From: Argopecten irradians | Lineage: Eukaryota; Mollusca; Bivalvia; Pectinida; Pectinidae | Assembly: GCF_041381155.1 (NCBI RefSeq) | Contig: NC_091134.1 | Span: 2,662,001-2,726,000 of the forward strand | DNA length: 64,000 nucleotides | Reading direction: 5' to 3' | Part shown: positions 1 to 13,313 of the stretch, piece after piece | How positions within the stretch are numbered: the stretch's first letter is position 1 | Layout of the letters: each line of letters starts with the position of its first letter | Made by a program: the position numbers and the translations under genes | Notes under the pieces: generated by a model | What the model was told of the DNA's origin: nothing | What the model saw: the letters and a program-made list of their open reading frames with translations, nothing else | The model's database searches: none

Positions 1-2960
1 AATCTCCATGTGTTTGCTACATAGCAAAATATCTCTCATAAACACTGCTTTGTCTCCCTCGACATGTTTAAGTAAGAGGATTACACGGTTAACATTCACA
101 TCAATAATTGAATCAAAACACGTAATCTAAACAAAGTGGAAAAGTAATAGCTCTCGTGAACTCCTCACTAAAGGACAGGTAATTGTATCTGGAGCTTAAA
201 ATTCTCATATAATGTTTTAAACAGTCAATATTATGAAGGGTAAACTCAAGACTGAATACGTACATAGATAAATGTTCATTCCGTTTTTAGATTGAATTGA
301 ACACTTCAGACAGTAGAGATGGCGACTATTCTATCATGAAGTCCTAAATCAGAAATATATAATGACTATCGAATTGTCTCGATATCACATTTATGCTAGA
401 TGCTTTGCCTCTAACCTTTAGAACGTTGTTTTTAACCAAAGGTATGGGATGTTCCTCAATAAATTGATTTTCCCACATATAACCGTGGTGACGAAATGCG
501 GATGACCAGTTAGGACACTTCTGTCAGAATTTATGGCAGCGGTTACAACGACGTATATATAGAAGAGCTGTTCTCATTGGTCAATGTAATTATTATTTTA
601 TAAGGTCTATTAGTAAACATGATAGCAGCCATTTTATTATCATGGTATTAGGTCTTTCTTGGGCCCTTTATGTTTTTCAAGTGTGTTGTGTGGATTGGTG
701 TTGATTTCTCAGTCTTGTTTATTGTTTTCTTTTGTTTAGTCCTTACTGCTTTGACATTTATTGCTTGATCTACATATTGCCCTTACTGGAACATCCGGAA
801 GGCTTTTCTACCTTGGTCTTCAGGCGGACATTGAGAGTAACACTTCATTACAATAAACGTATACAATCATTTATCAAAGTGCGATGTCAGTAAACTGTAG
901 ATCAATGTCTTTAAATCAGTGTGAGCATAAGCTCAGTCGTATGAACAAACATTAATTATAAATCTAGACATTTAAATTAATTTTCAAACTTTTTTTCACA
1001 GCGAAGTTTAATTTTGATTGACGGATATATTGTGTTTAGTTGACAAGTGTCAGTTTTAAAAATGCAACATCTTGAACTGTTCAATATGGTTGTTATTAAA
1101 TGCTTATAATTCTGCCTAAGGGTATAGATCAAAAGGAAACAGTTTGGCAGACTTATTTTTCATTTTGTGTGGTCTAAGTAGCGGGTTCTTGTCTTGTTAA
1201 AATCCATTAAATACGACTACGTTATATTTGAATGACATTTTTAAAACTAAAGACTATTGCAAACCACATCGATTCATTATTTCTATAAGTGGTACTCTTG
1301 TACTCCCGATTTAGAAAAACTATCATTAGTGACTTATTTTCAGATATTGTAATAGATTTTAATATTAAATAGAAATTTAATTCGGACATTTAATTCAAGG
1401 CATCCTCAATTTGTCCGACAGTAATGCCTGAAACCACTAGATACAATAATTTTTTAGCCAAGATACAAACAACGATGTCTGCTTTCATTTTGATGTAAAC
1501 AGTTTTTATTGTTCGTTTTGTAATTATGTTATAATTTGTCTGTTCCCTCTGTTGTTAAGGATCCATAACCGACATTTATGTATCGTATTCTGGCTGAATC
1601 GATCAAACAAACCGAACTGTTTGAATGACCAAATGATGTTTAAAGAGATCTATTGTGTTTGTTTTCCATCCAGATCGGACACTGACCACAAAGTACCTTT
1701 GTTTGATTGTGTACTCGTGTCACTGTAATAAACAGGTCGTTAATCTGTAAATCACGTGGCGTCCTTAATTATATTCTGTGGTAATTCACAATCAATTAAC
1801 ATTTCAAAAGTAAGGACACGATAATATAGAGGAATGTAATCATAACAACCCGCTATATACTCCTTCTTTAGACACAAGTGTAGCATCATTATGTAATAAA
1901 TTGAACGCAATGAATATAATTATGATAATTCGACTAAGAAAATTAAAGCAATTTCATTAAGCTGCCTCTAAGATAAGACAAAGACAGCAAATATCTAAAG
2001 CGCAATACACAGATGCGAAAGTGTTTGAATGACATTTAACTAAGCGTCTTTATTATGTCGTATCTTTTAAAAGTTTGAAGATAACATTTTAACATGCCTC
2101 CTGTTTGACGATAGACGGTTCGTTAATTGGTTTTTGATGTTTTAAGTTTGTTTCCCAGAATATCAGCTACACACAGTTAGCAGAACACTGCAGTAGACTG
2201 TTGTGGATTAATCTCGCCCATTGTTTACGTTCTGTATTTGGTAGATCTTGAAAGCTTTTCAACACAAGAGATGATGTTCGATGTTTTCTGTGTTATCAAA
2301 AACAACAACAATTTTTTTACTAATCATTTTAAAAACTAAAAAATATAAAAGAATTACAAATGCATGTATGATTCTTAGACATGTTGGACATATTTATACA
2401 GACACAAAAATAAAATCAATATTATCATACACAGCTGCAGATGCACCGATCACAATCTGAACTGTTCACGGCGAATTGAAAATGAAAGTGATGCTATCTT
2501 TCTTCCTTATTATCGTAACCATATTATTGAAACACTGTATTATCGACCTGTGAATGTGTAAGGAGATAGCTAGTTACCAATATCTAATCATTTGCTTTGG
2601 GTTGTTTTCTATGAGCACGATGTAATAGCTTTGTCATATTCTATTGCCCGACTTTCATAAATTACCTCAGAAATGAGTCGACGGCGATAGACTTGTAAAC
2701 TAGCATTACTGCTGCCCATTATAGTCTCGATTACATCAGTGGTTACAAAAGCTTAAAGTACCTAGTACATAGTAAATAGTAGGGCTAAATCAACAGGTAA
2801 ATAAAGAACATGGTGTACGAATTCAGAACAGATTTAATCTGAATACATCAAAGACTAAACAATATTGCATCGTTTGATTTCCTCATGTATTGCTTTCTTT
2901 TCTATAGGAAACATTGTAACAACAATTCTAAAGTTAAAATCATTAAGATAAAATAGGTCT
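1..2960. other. Non-coding, AT-rich, no gene found
   Basis: I see no family-recognisable coding exon here. One short ATG reading frame at about 2481-2535 starts with a hydrophobic run (MKVMLSFFLIIV) and could in principle be the missing signal-peptide exon of the CAP gene downstream; a weak GT at 2536 would give the right phase for the exon at 4188. The donor is poor and the link is only a guess. Confidence 0.4.
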
Positions 2961-3097
2961 CAGGATCATGAAACAATCTTAAGTCTAAACCTGGCTAAAG
3001 TTTTGTCTTAGCCAATCAAAAATGACGTTACAAATCGTTATGTAATGAATGATTGGCTAAGCCAAAACTTACGACTAAGATTCTTTCGTGATCCTGG
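2961..3097. repeat. Foldback/MITE-like inverted repeat (about 137 bp)
   Basis: The left arm begins CAGGATCATGAAACAATCTT and the right arm ends AAGATTCTTTCGTGATCCTG. The arms pair imperfectly for about 60 bp, including TTAGCCAATCA against TGATTGGCTAA, leaving a short centre. This is the shape of a small non-autonomous inverted-repeat element. No clear target duplication was identified and no coding capacity is present. Confidence 0.7.
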
Positions 3098-4187
3098 AGC
3101 CAGTACTTCTCCGTAGTTAGTGGGTTAGAAATGGTTTCACCACCTTTGAGTACTGGGTTGACCTTCCTTGATCTACATATCAGGTTCGTGTTGACGGTGT
3201 GGCAGCAGTGTTCACGATTGTGAATAAATTAAATAGTTTAAACCACAAATGTTTTAGATAAAAAAAAAGATCTGCCAAGATATTTTATCAATATTATTTA
3301 AACATAAAGCTTTGATTATAAAAATGATTTACGGCTTTTTAGTGTTTTTATCACAATTTCTTTGCTCGAAGCATTTACAAAAAGTCATTGACGACATTGA
3401 GATATAAGGATCTTCCAACCAAAACGGTAAAGTTAGTTAAATCGTAGTTAGTTCGATTTTGTTTTTGTTTCAGCCAAACATTTAAAGGATTTAATAATTG
3501 AAAAGCTGACAAACAAAAAACATATAAAACCGCATTTTCAAATCATGTCCAGGATGTGTTTAGTGATTCTAGTGGTATAAGTCACTACAACCCTCCGATA
3601 AACTCACACCCAATGTCACTGAGTACCTGTCCAACCCAAACTTCCGCTACTATCGTCGTTAAGCTGCTGAAGTCATGACAGTGATATATTATGTTCAACA
3701 AAAATAAGGAAATTAATAACGCATAATTTGTTATAATAGTTTTGATTAAAAAAATTATTAAAAAATATGACAACTAATTTGAATGTTTCACTTGCATCAC
3801 ATGGGCGTTTGACGCCTGTGAAACAAAACATGTCAGTCAAGTTTAAATTGCTTTGATAATACATATGTCTTGTAGGCGTATTGGAATATATTGATAGATG
3901 ATCTAGCTGACAGGTGATTTTATAAGCATTTTCGATACGTGGTTTTGGCTTCTAAATAAACTCATTTTCGCTCACTACTTTATACCATGATGCTATATAC
4001 CAACGTCAAATAACCCCGTGTTGTGCATAACGTTTAGAAGAGTAGAAAATTATATCTCATACAATAAAATAAATTAATGAAAGTTCCTACAAAAGGAATT
4101 AGATTAATTAGAATCAGAATAAATCTTTGCTCTCCCTTTGATTATGCCATAGTTTCTTTTTAATTATATTAACATCTTTGATTTCAG
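3098..4187. other. Non-coding stretch upstream of the CAP gene
   Basis: No exon or repeat is supported. Two reading frames of about 60 codons on the minus strand are low-complexity and AT-rich and are not taken as genes. The stretch presumably lies in the first intron or promoter of the CAP gene that follows. Confidence 0.4.
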
Positions 4188-7100
4188 ATGCAAGTCAGTT
4201 TTGGCAGTATATAATGGACGCCATGAGGAATACTGGATCCGGCACCGGAAGGACAAGTTTCACTGTTGTTTACGATCCTGCCGGCCGACGGACAACCGTC
4301 ACCACTTCTAGTTTCTCAAATTCCAACGACAGAGGTAGTGGAGTAAATGAAAATATTGGACTAGGGTCTGGTTTCCCCGTGAACGCTGGCAGAGGATCTG
4401 GTATCCCTAGCAACACCGGAAGTAGTACAGGTTTCCCTAGCAACACCGGAAGCAGCACTGGTTTCATGGAAAATTCGTTTGGCAGGCCCGGGTCAACAGG
4501 AAACAGTGTCAATACCGGGAGAGCTACAAGTAATTCGAATGCACCACCGCCACCACCACCTCAAGCTCCTGTATTACCTAAACCTGCAGTCCCCAGTACG
4601 AACACAGTCGAGAAAAGACCTGTGATATCGATGGATAACATTGAAGGAGTAAGTCTATCTTAACGTTGGTAGTAGCTTAGAGCGTTCATTATAACTTTAG
4701 CAGTCACGTTATATCACACAATGCTATTGAGAAAAATGAATTCCAAATAATCATCAACAGAAGTACTTTTAGTATAAATATTTTTCCTTGAGTGGAAAAA
4801 AAATAGGTGCAGTAGTCATTATTAAAAACCCATTCTGCATTAGAAAGATCCTGCAGAATAAAGAGTCACTAGAAGTCGTTATCTTTTATAAGTCACTTAT
4901 ACAAACTAATTATTGACTTACAGAGCACCTGTACCAGTGAATACAAGGCCCTGAAAGGACACACCCTGTGTATGCGTGACGACAGACGTGTAAGGGTCAG
5001 TGGCGTGTCAGAGGCGGATAAGAAGATGCTGACCGACCTCCATAACGACTACCGTTCTAAAGTGGAGCCTCCAGCTACCGACCTCGTTACTTTGGTAAGT
5101 ACTAAACGTTTGATGCAACAGTATGGTAAATGTAAACCTGGAAAAGATGTGAACGATCAGGTACTCCTTTGGGTGGCGTAATATACAGTGTGACGATAGA
5201 GCGGGTTCAACTGCCATACATAGACATTGTCTTTGGTTGGATTATAAGTATTCACATTGATCTCAAATGTTGCAATACGCTTCACACCTCATTCAGAGTT
5301 ATGAATAAGACTGAAACGTCAAAACTTTTGTGTACATGTTCTTAAGGTCATTTAATGTCGACCAGGTTTCAAAAATCTTATAAGCATATTAAATGTCTAT
5401 ATGACCCCCTCCCCCATAAGTATATATTTTTTAAAATTTAGATTACTTAATAAAAAAAACTTGTTTTTATGTTGACACAGAAATGGGATGATCGTCTGGC
5501 AGCAGTCGCTCAGAAGTGGGCAAAGCAGTGTAAAGCTGGGCACGACAAAATGAGGAAGATTCCATGTAAATATTGGAGATTTCACTAAAGTTTGAAATAC
5601 AGAATTAGCATTTTGTTGCTGTATAAGCAGATAGAGCAATTTGAATTGAACCTTTAGGTTATTTTATACAAGGATGCATGGCCTACTGACAGGAAGGGTG
5701 TTTTTTGTAGCAGAAACAAAAGACTTGTTAATAGTTATCAAAACTGAAGACATTATGCGCCAGCTTTATAATTCAGTAGAATGGAAACAAAGTGCCAATC
5801 TATATGTCACATACAATGTTAATGTTCTTATCAGTGTATATATGATATTCAATTGTACTCTGAGATTGCCTTTGAGCAATATGTCCTAATTTGCGTCCTC
5901 AGCTATTGGGATGTCGATTGGTCAAAATGTGGCGGGAGGATATAAAACGTGGGAGGAGGCCGTGTTCCATTGGTACGATGAGATCCGGATGTGGAAGTAT
6001 GGAGTGGATCCGGATTCTTATCTCGGCTCTGGAGGTTGGAGGAAGATTGGGCACTTTACTCAGGTATGGTGGCGTATTCTGTATCTTTGTTGTTTATGTG
6101 ATGTGTATTTGCAGGTAATGATATTTGAAATAGAAAGTAAGCTTATATCTTTACCTCCGATGTTCGTTTGACTGCTTTATAATAAACTTTATTTACTTTA
6201 TTTACTTAACCATAGTTTAATGCTTGAACAATCAAAATTGCAATGTTATGTTTTTGACAGATGGTAAATAATGCTACTTTCCTGGTTGGGTGTGGGTATG
6301 CCGAGTGTCGCCGCAGTCGTTACACACGGTACTACGTCTGTGACTATGCCGCAGGGTGAGTTACCACAATTACTCCAGATAGAGGAATGGCTATGGCAGA
6401 AATATGCCTAAATGAAAAAACAAAGTTATGTTGGGATTAATACACAGTACATATTTGGAGAAAATTGACTTTATTTGATGTAAATTATGACCGATGATTT
6501 CTGTTGGATCTTCCTTTTGGATTTTTTGAAATATCTTGCTACTTTAAAAAAACACCATTTAATCAAAATCATGCCTGATAATTTGTCACTTTCCTCAATA
6601 TTCGGTCCCTCTTAATGTAGAAAATAGTGCAAACATTTAGTAAACGAGTAACAGCAGAATCACTAGATATAATCTGAATATACTTACTTGTGTTTAGACA
6701 ATCAAACCTAGCGTACCCATACACTGCGGCACGTCCTGGAACAGGAGAGGGACGATGTTCTGCCTGTCCCAACACCTGTAACAAAGGGCAGTGTGGTAAG
6801 TTAAACAATAGTCATTGATTCTCCTCATTTGTTCTCTCTTAATTTAAAATCAGTCTTTTACGAAATTGAAAACAAGATATTTAACCTAGAGATTGTTTGA
6901 CATAAAGATTTCACCAGTGTTTATAAACAATGCCATTTAAATCAATTTTATATTCAAAAATGAAATATTTCTTTTCCAGTAAAGATTCCATTCTCAGTTA
7001 TGGAGCATGAGTATTGTTGCTTCAATTTATTCACATTTCACCAAGAAAAAATATTTACTTTAAAACATCAAAAGAAATTGTCACCTTTTTCAGATTGTCA

Positions 7101-9141
7101 AGGTCTGGTGTGTTTAAATGGTGGCAAACTCGATCCTAATTCATGTACGTGCACGTGTACGAAACTATACACAGGAAAATCATGTGAACAATGTAAGTAA
7201 TACCACTTTTATATTTTACATTTTATTGCCGTTTAAGAAAACATTCTAGTCATGATTATCTATATAATGCTTTTTTGATAAATAATCCAAGAAAATTAAA
7301 AATGATACATCCATGTTTTTTAAGATTGTCAAGGTCTTGTGTGATAGATTAACCTCTTGTGTTTTCAGTGGTCTGCCCGGCTAAGGACAAGTGGATATGC
7401 CGAAGAGACTGGCCAGAGAGTTACTGTAAGCAGTTTACGAATGTCCCAGAAGAGTGTCCATACATGTGTGGAGTTTGTGAATGTAAGATATGTATTTAGT
7501 TAGCTCTACTTTTAATGCTTATAGAAATAGTTTAAAAGATAAAGAATCAGCGATACCATCTACTACAAACTGACATCATATAAAGTCATTAAAGACTTCT
7601 TTTAAATACAACATATTAATTATTCAAACACATTCGTGTGAAAAAGATCTATTTTGTTACAAATGTGAGTAAACGACGTGTGCTTTATTGGCGCAGTTTC
7701 AAAAGCGAGATTATCGGTCCAAACCACATTCTCAACAATTATTATATACAAAAAAATTATTGGTATCGAATAATGCATAAGAGACTAAAATATGGAAAAT
7801 AAGAGATTATAACAACAAACCTTCTTTACTTTAGCGGATGTACCAATTCAGCCGGAAGTGACGTATGTGTCTTCATCCGGGTGCCGATACCAGGGCGTGA
7901 GATCTAGTCTAGGTTAGAACCCGTTTATATTTAGAATCAATGTGTCAAGTTCAATGAGCCGAAACATCCTTTTTGAAAAGTTTGTCAAATAAAGATTTAA
8001 CCTTATTAATTTTATCACATATTGTGCCTGTTATTTCGAATAAGAGCGTGGTAAGGGTATAATTGAATGCTCAGGTAATGACATTTTCATTGCGTCTCAT
8101 GTTTCCTCATATCTAAAAATAAATTCATGTTCTAGTATTTAATGCAGTTTTTTTCTTCTCCTTTAAAAAGCTGAATGCAAGGCCTATGGAAAAAATGGAG
8201 TTGATATCCACGCATGCGCCACCATGGGTGGGAATATCACGTGCGAGGACTGTGATCGCTTCTACAACGTGAAGCGTGACATGTGCCCGGTCATGTGTGG
8301 CATATGTGACCGTAAGTGTAAAACGTTAAACAAATAGATATGTACATTTGAGACAGTATATGACTATATCCAAAAGTTAACTTTAACAACAAATGTTTAG
8401 ATGAATAAAAATAACGAAATGTTCTAAATGAAATCACAGCTTTCAGTGATGATAGAAGAAACGGTTTTGTTTTATATGACATTATTTCATGTAGCAGCTC
8501 CGAAAATAGTCATTCTGGAGTCATTCATCTAGACTTCAACTTTCGAAGTATATTGTTTAATTTTTTGAGGTATTCCAAATAATTGTATGTCACCATAGGA
8601 AAATGAATATGTCAAGGGTATTGCAATCGTATATATCACGTAATCTGGGATGAATTATTGTTTACAGCTCAGTGTAACGGTAAGGAATGTCGGAATGGCG
8701 GAACACTTAACACCGATACATGTACGTGTGAATGTCAGGATCCTTATGAAGGCGACATGTGTGAGACAGGTAAGTCACGTGGGTACATACCTATACAAAC
8801 TTTTTCTGATTAGTCAGATATATCGTAAATGAGAAAACGAGAAAATGAGAAAAAAAATGTCGTATAAACCCAGGTTAAACTCTAAAAACTAAATGATACG
8901 ACAAATATCTCTTTGTCTTTGTTTTCCATAGACATGCACGTCAGGTTTTTTTATGAAGGATTTTGAAAAAATCCCAGCAGCGAATAAAACCAATCTATGC
9001 TAATTGATATTTTGTTCTTTTATTTCAGTAAACTGTGCCATACCAGATCGACAGCACTGTATCTTTTGGCCTGTTACCCACTGCAATCAGTTCATTAACG
9101 TCCCAGCAGACTGCCGTCACAGGTGTGGACTCTGCCGATAG
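4188..9141 (+). CDS. Secreted CAP-domain protein with EGF and ShKT modules (5' partial)
   Basis: Exons: 4188-4648, 4924-5094, 5481-5565, 5903-6063, 6261-6355, 6698-6795, 7094-7192, 7369-7482, 7835-7912, 8171-8311, 8668-8769, 9029-9141. Phases agree at every junction, giving 571 visible residues; the signal-peptide exon is missing. Order: Gly/Ser/Asn-rich linker with repeated SNTGSSTGFP and a PPPPPP run; CAP domain (about residues 180-340: LHNDYRSKV, KWDDRLAAVAQKWAKQC, GHFTQ, VGCGYAEC, YYVCDYAAG); EGF (CLNGGKLDPNSCTCTC); ShKT ending CPYMCGVC; short linker; ShKT-like ending CPVMCGIC; EGF (CRNGGTLNTDTCTCEC); ShKT ending CRHRCGLC and stop. CAP proteins are extracellular with varied binding or venom/immune roles; ShKT modules often bind channels or act as structural Cys knots. 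The usual GEN motif reads GQN, so one cavity glutamate is Gln. Introns from the sixth exon on are all phase 1, as in exon-shuffled modules. The specific role is unknown. Confidence 0.88.
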
Positions 9142-9795
9142 CTTGGAACTTAGGTACGCCAAATATTTACCAAAGAAGGGCACATCTTGTTACGGCCTGC
9201 TTAACATTATCTGTACATAACATTGATTGTAGCTTGCTACACCTACACATACAAGTCATGATTCTATGATAATTCGGGAAGATTTATATTTTGTAAATTG
9301 TTGTATTCTCGTGGATATGTCGGGTTATTCAGTTTGCTCCCGATTGAGTATCATTTATGATCGAACAATAACTTATCATAATGATCACTAAAGTTTCGAA
9401 AAAAATGTTTTCCTAAAATGCATCAATTAGATTGTAAAGCAGAAAGATTACAAGGGGATTTCACACAAACGCAAATTTTAAAGAATATTCGTGAAATACT
9501 TGTGCTCAACAAAAGATCTGAAATTGGTGATATAATATTATTATGAGCGATGAAACATTTGTTACGTTATTATCGGAATATAGAGTATAAATGTCCTTTT
9601 TCGTATTTTTAACAGGTGAAATCAAAGAAGAAATCCTAGAAGAGTCGTCAGACTTGGCGTTACGATTACCTCTACATGAACAAAGTACTAGTGAAGGAGA
9701 AACTCCATAAGATGTGGGCACCAATACACGCGCCGGATGTCGCCAAATATGTGAAGTTTGCCAAATTGACAATAAAAATCGCTAGAAAGATATTA
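9142..9795 (+). other. Probable spliced 3' UTR of the CAP gene
   Basis: Just after the stop codon there is a donor-like AACTTAG/GTACGC at about 9154, and a good acceptor (TTTTTAACAG) precedes 9616. The segment after it carries AATAAA at 9771-9776. This fits a 3' UTR intron and a non-coding last exon. An alternative is that the exon at 9616 is spliced straight from 8769, which would replace the last ShKT module with a short acidic tail (EIKEEILEESSDLALR) before a stop at about 9708. Confidence 0.45.
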
Positions 9796-11163
9796 AAATA
9801 TTTGGAAATCTAACAATTGACCACATTCGTAAAAAGATGAAATATTGACATTACTACAAAATATGAAAATCTGTGATAGATTCGTCTCAAGTTATTATTA
9901 ATTTCTGTCTCCATTGCTTAACGGTGCCAAATCAAAGATATCAGATTAGGAAGAAAAATCAGTTTCATATCAATTTATTTAAATTATCTTACACTTATAA
10001 TAAAGTATTATTGAGAATACATGATGCCACACACATTTACCGTCAAACTTGATATACAAGTTAGTTTAAGTTTTTTATAATTAATTTTATTTTGACCAAT
10101 CGCTAATATAGAGACGGCTTACTTTCATTGATCATTTAAACGATACGTCGCACCTCTTGTCGACAAGAAAATATTATTTATATGTAAATATGTAAATATT
10201 ATATAGACATTACTTATGCACTTGTGCTTGAAGGATATTGTACCGTCTTCGGTTTTCGTTGATATTGACTGAGATGTTTGAGAAACCCGACGCAGAGGAT
10301 AACTCTTAGCTTGGAAAAAGGACTCCCTACTCGGAGAAGCCGATTTAGCATGCATTGTTAATGTCGGGAAAACTGGTCTGTAGGGATAAGGACGTTGTTG
10401 ATAACGAAATGGAGTTCTAGTCATGATCACAATTTATTGTTTGTTACCACATATAGCACGTTACATAAAAGTATAAATAAAGTACTGCTTTGTCAAATAT
10501 GTATTTTGTTTTTGGTTTTTGCAAAATCATGTAAGATTAGTGAGGTATGTGCTTTAAAGCCCAACCCGATTTGTACTTATCTCACAAGGAGAGGTTTCCA
10601 GGAAGAGCTTCCAGAAGCAAAAGAGCTAGAAATTCGGTGATCAGAGACGAGAAGAAGGTAAACCGAGGTTGGCTCTAGGCAGGATTCCTTGGAACAATTA
10701 ACGCCACAGTGTTGTCATAATTAAGCAAATAATTTTATTATCTTTTTTTATTATCTTATTTTCATGATTTTCGAATGGGATGAACAATTTTTAAACATGC
10801 TGAAGCTAGGCATATTGCTTCCAGCAGCAAACATTGTAGGTGTTCAAAACAATCATATTTGATTTCGTCAAGATACGTAGGTTTACGATGAAGTCAGATC
10901 TGCTAAATGACATTTGGTTTTGACCATGGCTTTATCCAAACAGACTTGGCCCACTTAAAGGTGACCTCGCATACCGGACGCTCGCATACCGGATGGCGAC
11001 CAATATACAGCGAGAAGTTCATACTATCATCGTGTGTTTGTTTAAGTGTAAGACTAAAAACTTCCGGAAAATCAAGTGAATCTTAAGGGAAAACATAACA
11101 CATACAAATAATACATCACAACACTTCATTTTTACTTGAAAGAAAAACCAAAAACATTTTAAT
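9796..11163. other. Intergenic; one unassigned reading frame
   Basis: No recognised family. A minus-strand frame at about 10430-10200 (PFRYQQRPYPYRPVFP, then a Ser/Lys-rich stretch) and a plus-strand frame at about 10553-10657 (QPDLYLSHKERFPGRAS, then basic residues and a GT) look less random than their surroundings. They cannot be tied into one gene model. They may be exons of an unrecognised basic protein or chance frames. Confidence 0.25.
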
Positions 11164-13313
11164 TTACCAAAGTCGACGTTGTGCAGCAGGTTCCGTGATA
11201 TTGTAAACAAGTTGTACGAGAAATGAGGCTTTACCCTGATTGGTCATCGCCCCGTGTACTTGGAGACCATCAATGTTCCTTGACAACCAGTGACCAGAAT
11301 TCCATACTTCAACTGTTTTTTCGTCTTGTCGCAGTAGGTCAAACAATTGTTCATTGGCTGTAACTCCCTCCATGATCTGTAACAAGAACGATGATTGGCT
11401 GAAGCATGGTGTGGTTGACTAACTTTTTAACTTCAAATTTCGCATCTGATTCCTGGTGACTACTTTTGTGTTGAGTGAGTACCTCTGGTGTAGGAGATGC
11501 CACAAGGCTAAGTTGTGGTCTGAAACTATATCTATCAGAAGATATTAATTACGTCACCACAAAATAATGATATCTTATTTTATTTTCATCGGATAAAATG
11601 CATCTCTGCCTTGTGTAATGAATTTTATTAATTTTCTGTGTGATTACCGGTTTTATTAGTTTTTGTTGACCAGAGCTTAAATCATCCGTGTAAATGGAGC
11701 AAAGATATACCGAATGTGCATGTAAATCAATTTAAAAGTTTTCGTCTAAATAAGGTCATACTCACGTGGACATTAAACATATTGGAGTAGGGACCGTACA
11801 ACATCGGGATATCCCACATTACCGCCACCTGGTGGCCAGTGTTCTCAATCGTGTAAGTAAATACCCCGGCAGTGCCGAATGTAGCGTCTGGTGAAACAGA
11901 GACACACGGGACATAAACTTGATGATTAATTATTCGTAGGTCTGGGCGGGAATGTTTCAATACTGTCTTAGACGAGAAGATCTTATAAATATAAGCAATG
12001 CATTAATCCGTCTAATCAACAACTTGCTTTAGACACCAACTTTAATTAATCATCGAATAAAATATTTTTCTTATTTTTTATTGTTAATTAAAGTTCTTAT
12101 TCATTCAAAACACTGTATATGTCATTTATTTACAGTAAAGAATGCTATTGAAGCTATCAAATGAACAACGAGATCAAAATTGTGGTCGAATAACGAATAG
12201 TATTACTAGCATAGCATAGAATTACAAACTCACAATGCGTCTTCTCAAATGTAAAAACACCACCATGTCCAGCCGGAATCTCCCTAGGCAACGGTTCTCT
12301 GAGAACTCCATGTGAAAGGTACCATTCCGGATTTACTAGCTTTCGGTTCCCCATGTTAGAAAACCCAACTACACAAACACGTGACAAGTCCACCTGGGAA
12401 GCGACACCAGACAGTAGTTTGAATCCAACAGAGGCCGCTGAGATGATACCGATGACTGAAATAGTTAGGGAATTACTATAACGTTTCTTATACCAACATG
12501 CTACATTTTACAATAGTAGTGTGCTACGAAAATAAAACACAGGGTTACTCCCCTTGGAGAAACAATAAGGTGCATTGGCTATTGGACAGTACAATGGTAA
12601 ATGAAATTAAACAAACGTTTTCCGCTAACAATCTATTTCTATATAGAGTAGTTTATGTGTTTTAATGAATAATTGATAAAAATTGACGGCTGATAGGCTG
12701 TTAATTGAAAACTGAAAAAAAAAGTTTTAATTTTAAACCTGACAATCTGCCGATGTACGTTTCTCAAATCAAAGTCCTAACCTCGCTTGTGCGGAACTCC
12801 AGTTTTAGTGAGATTCCTGAAAGCCTCGTTATGATCATAAAGATGATTCAGATCCACCTCATGTGTTTCGGCCTCTCTTGCTTCTCGTTCCAAGTCCAGT
12901 GACAAAGTGCATGTTAGACTAGTTGCCCTAAATACAAAATAAATAATAAATGTATGAACTACATCAGTTTTTCTTAATAATACTAATGATCTGATTTGTT
13001 TTTGTTGGGCATAATATGTTTTGTATGCGTTTATAAATTAGAGTAATTTCCCTTTGTAGCTTATGAGAGATCAGGCGTCATTCATAAAGCAAACATTGGC
13101 AACGATAGCAAGCCAATATCAAAAAAAAGAAAGAAAACAGTCCTGAAAATCATTTTTGTGTGTTTCATTTTTTGGCGTTATTTTCCGAATATTACCTTCG
13201 CAACACATGACGTCGCAATCAATACCTACCGCAAGTGCAGATAACTCTGTAATATGCAAATTCGGAAAACTGTTTAGTGATACTTACACGATTAATAGTA
13301 GAATGCCCTGCAT
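11164..13313 (-). CDS. Actinoporin-like pore-forming protein family member, complete
   Basis: Exons on the minus strand in order: 13313-13288, 12927-12782, 12455-12234, 11887-11766, 11376-11164. All phases agree; total 729 bp, 242 aa with stop, uninterrupted. Residues 1-19 form a signal peptide (MQGILLLIVATSLTCTLSL). An acidic propeptide ends in Lys56-Arg57, a likely processing site. The mature chain of about 185 aa starts with an amphipathic stretch (VIGIISAASVGFKLLSGV) and has the family core: KLVNPEWY, GTAGVFTYTIENTG, VAVMWDIP, YGPYSNMFNV. Size and signal-propeptide-mature layout match sea-anemone actinoporins and their mollusc homologues, which act extracellularly on membranes. The aromatic and tyrosine cluster used for choline-lipid binding in anemone proteins is only partly kept and no RGD is seen, so lipid preference and lytic activity cannot be inferred. 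Its role (defence, digestion or other) is unknown. Confidence 0.85.
13182..13270. repeat. Deletion derivative of the 187-bp MITE
   Basis: TTTTCCGAATATTACC at the left and GTAATATGCAAATTCGGAAA at the right match the outer arms of the two full copies at 17462 and 18205, and the middle keeps CAATACCTACCGCAAGTGCAG. Most of the left arm and the centre are missing. The copy lies in the first intron of the actinoporin-like gene, about 20 bp from the exon 1 donor. Confidence 0.7.

Noticed and set aside
9506-9772. 88-codon minus-strand frame
   Set aside because: It overlaps the probable 3' UTR exon of the CAP gene on the plus strand, which has a better acceptor and poly-A signal.
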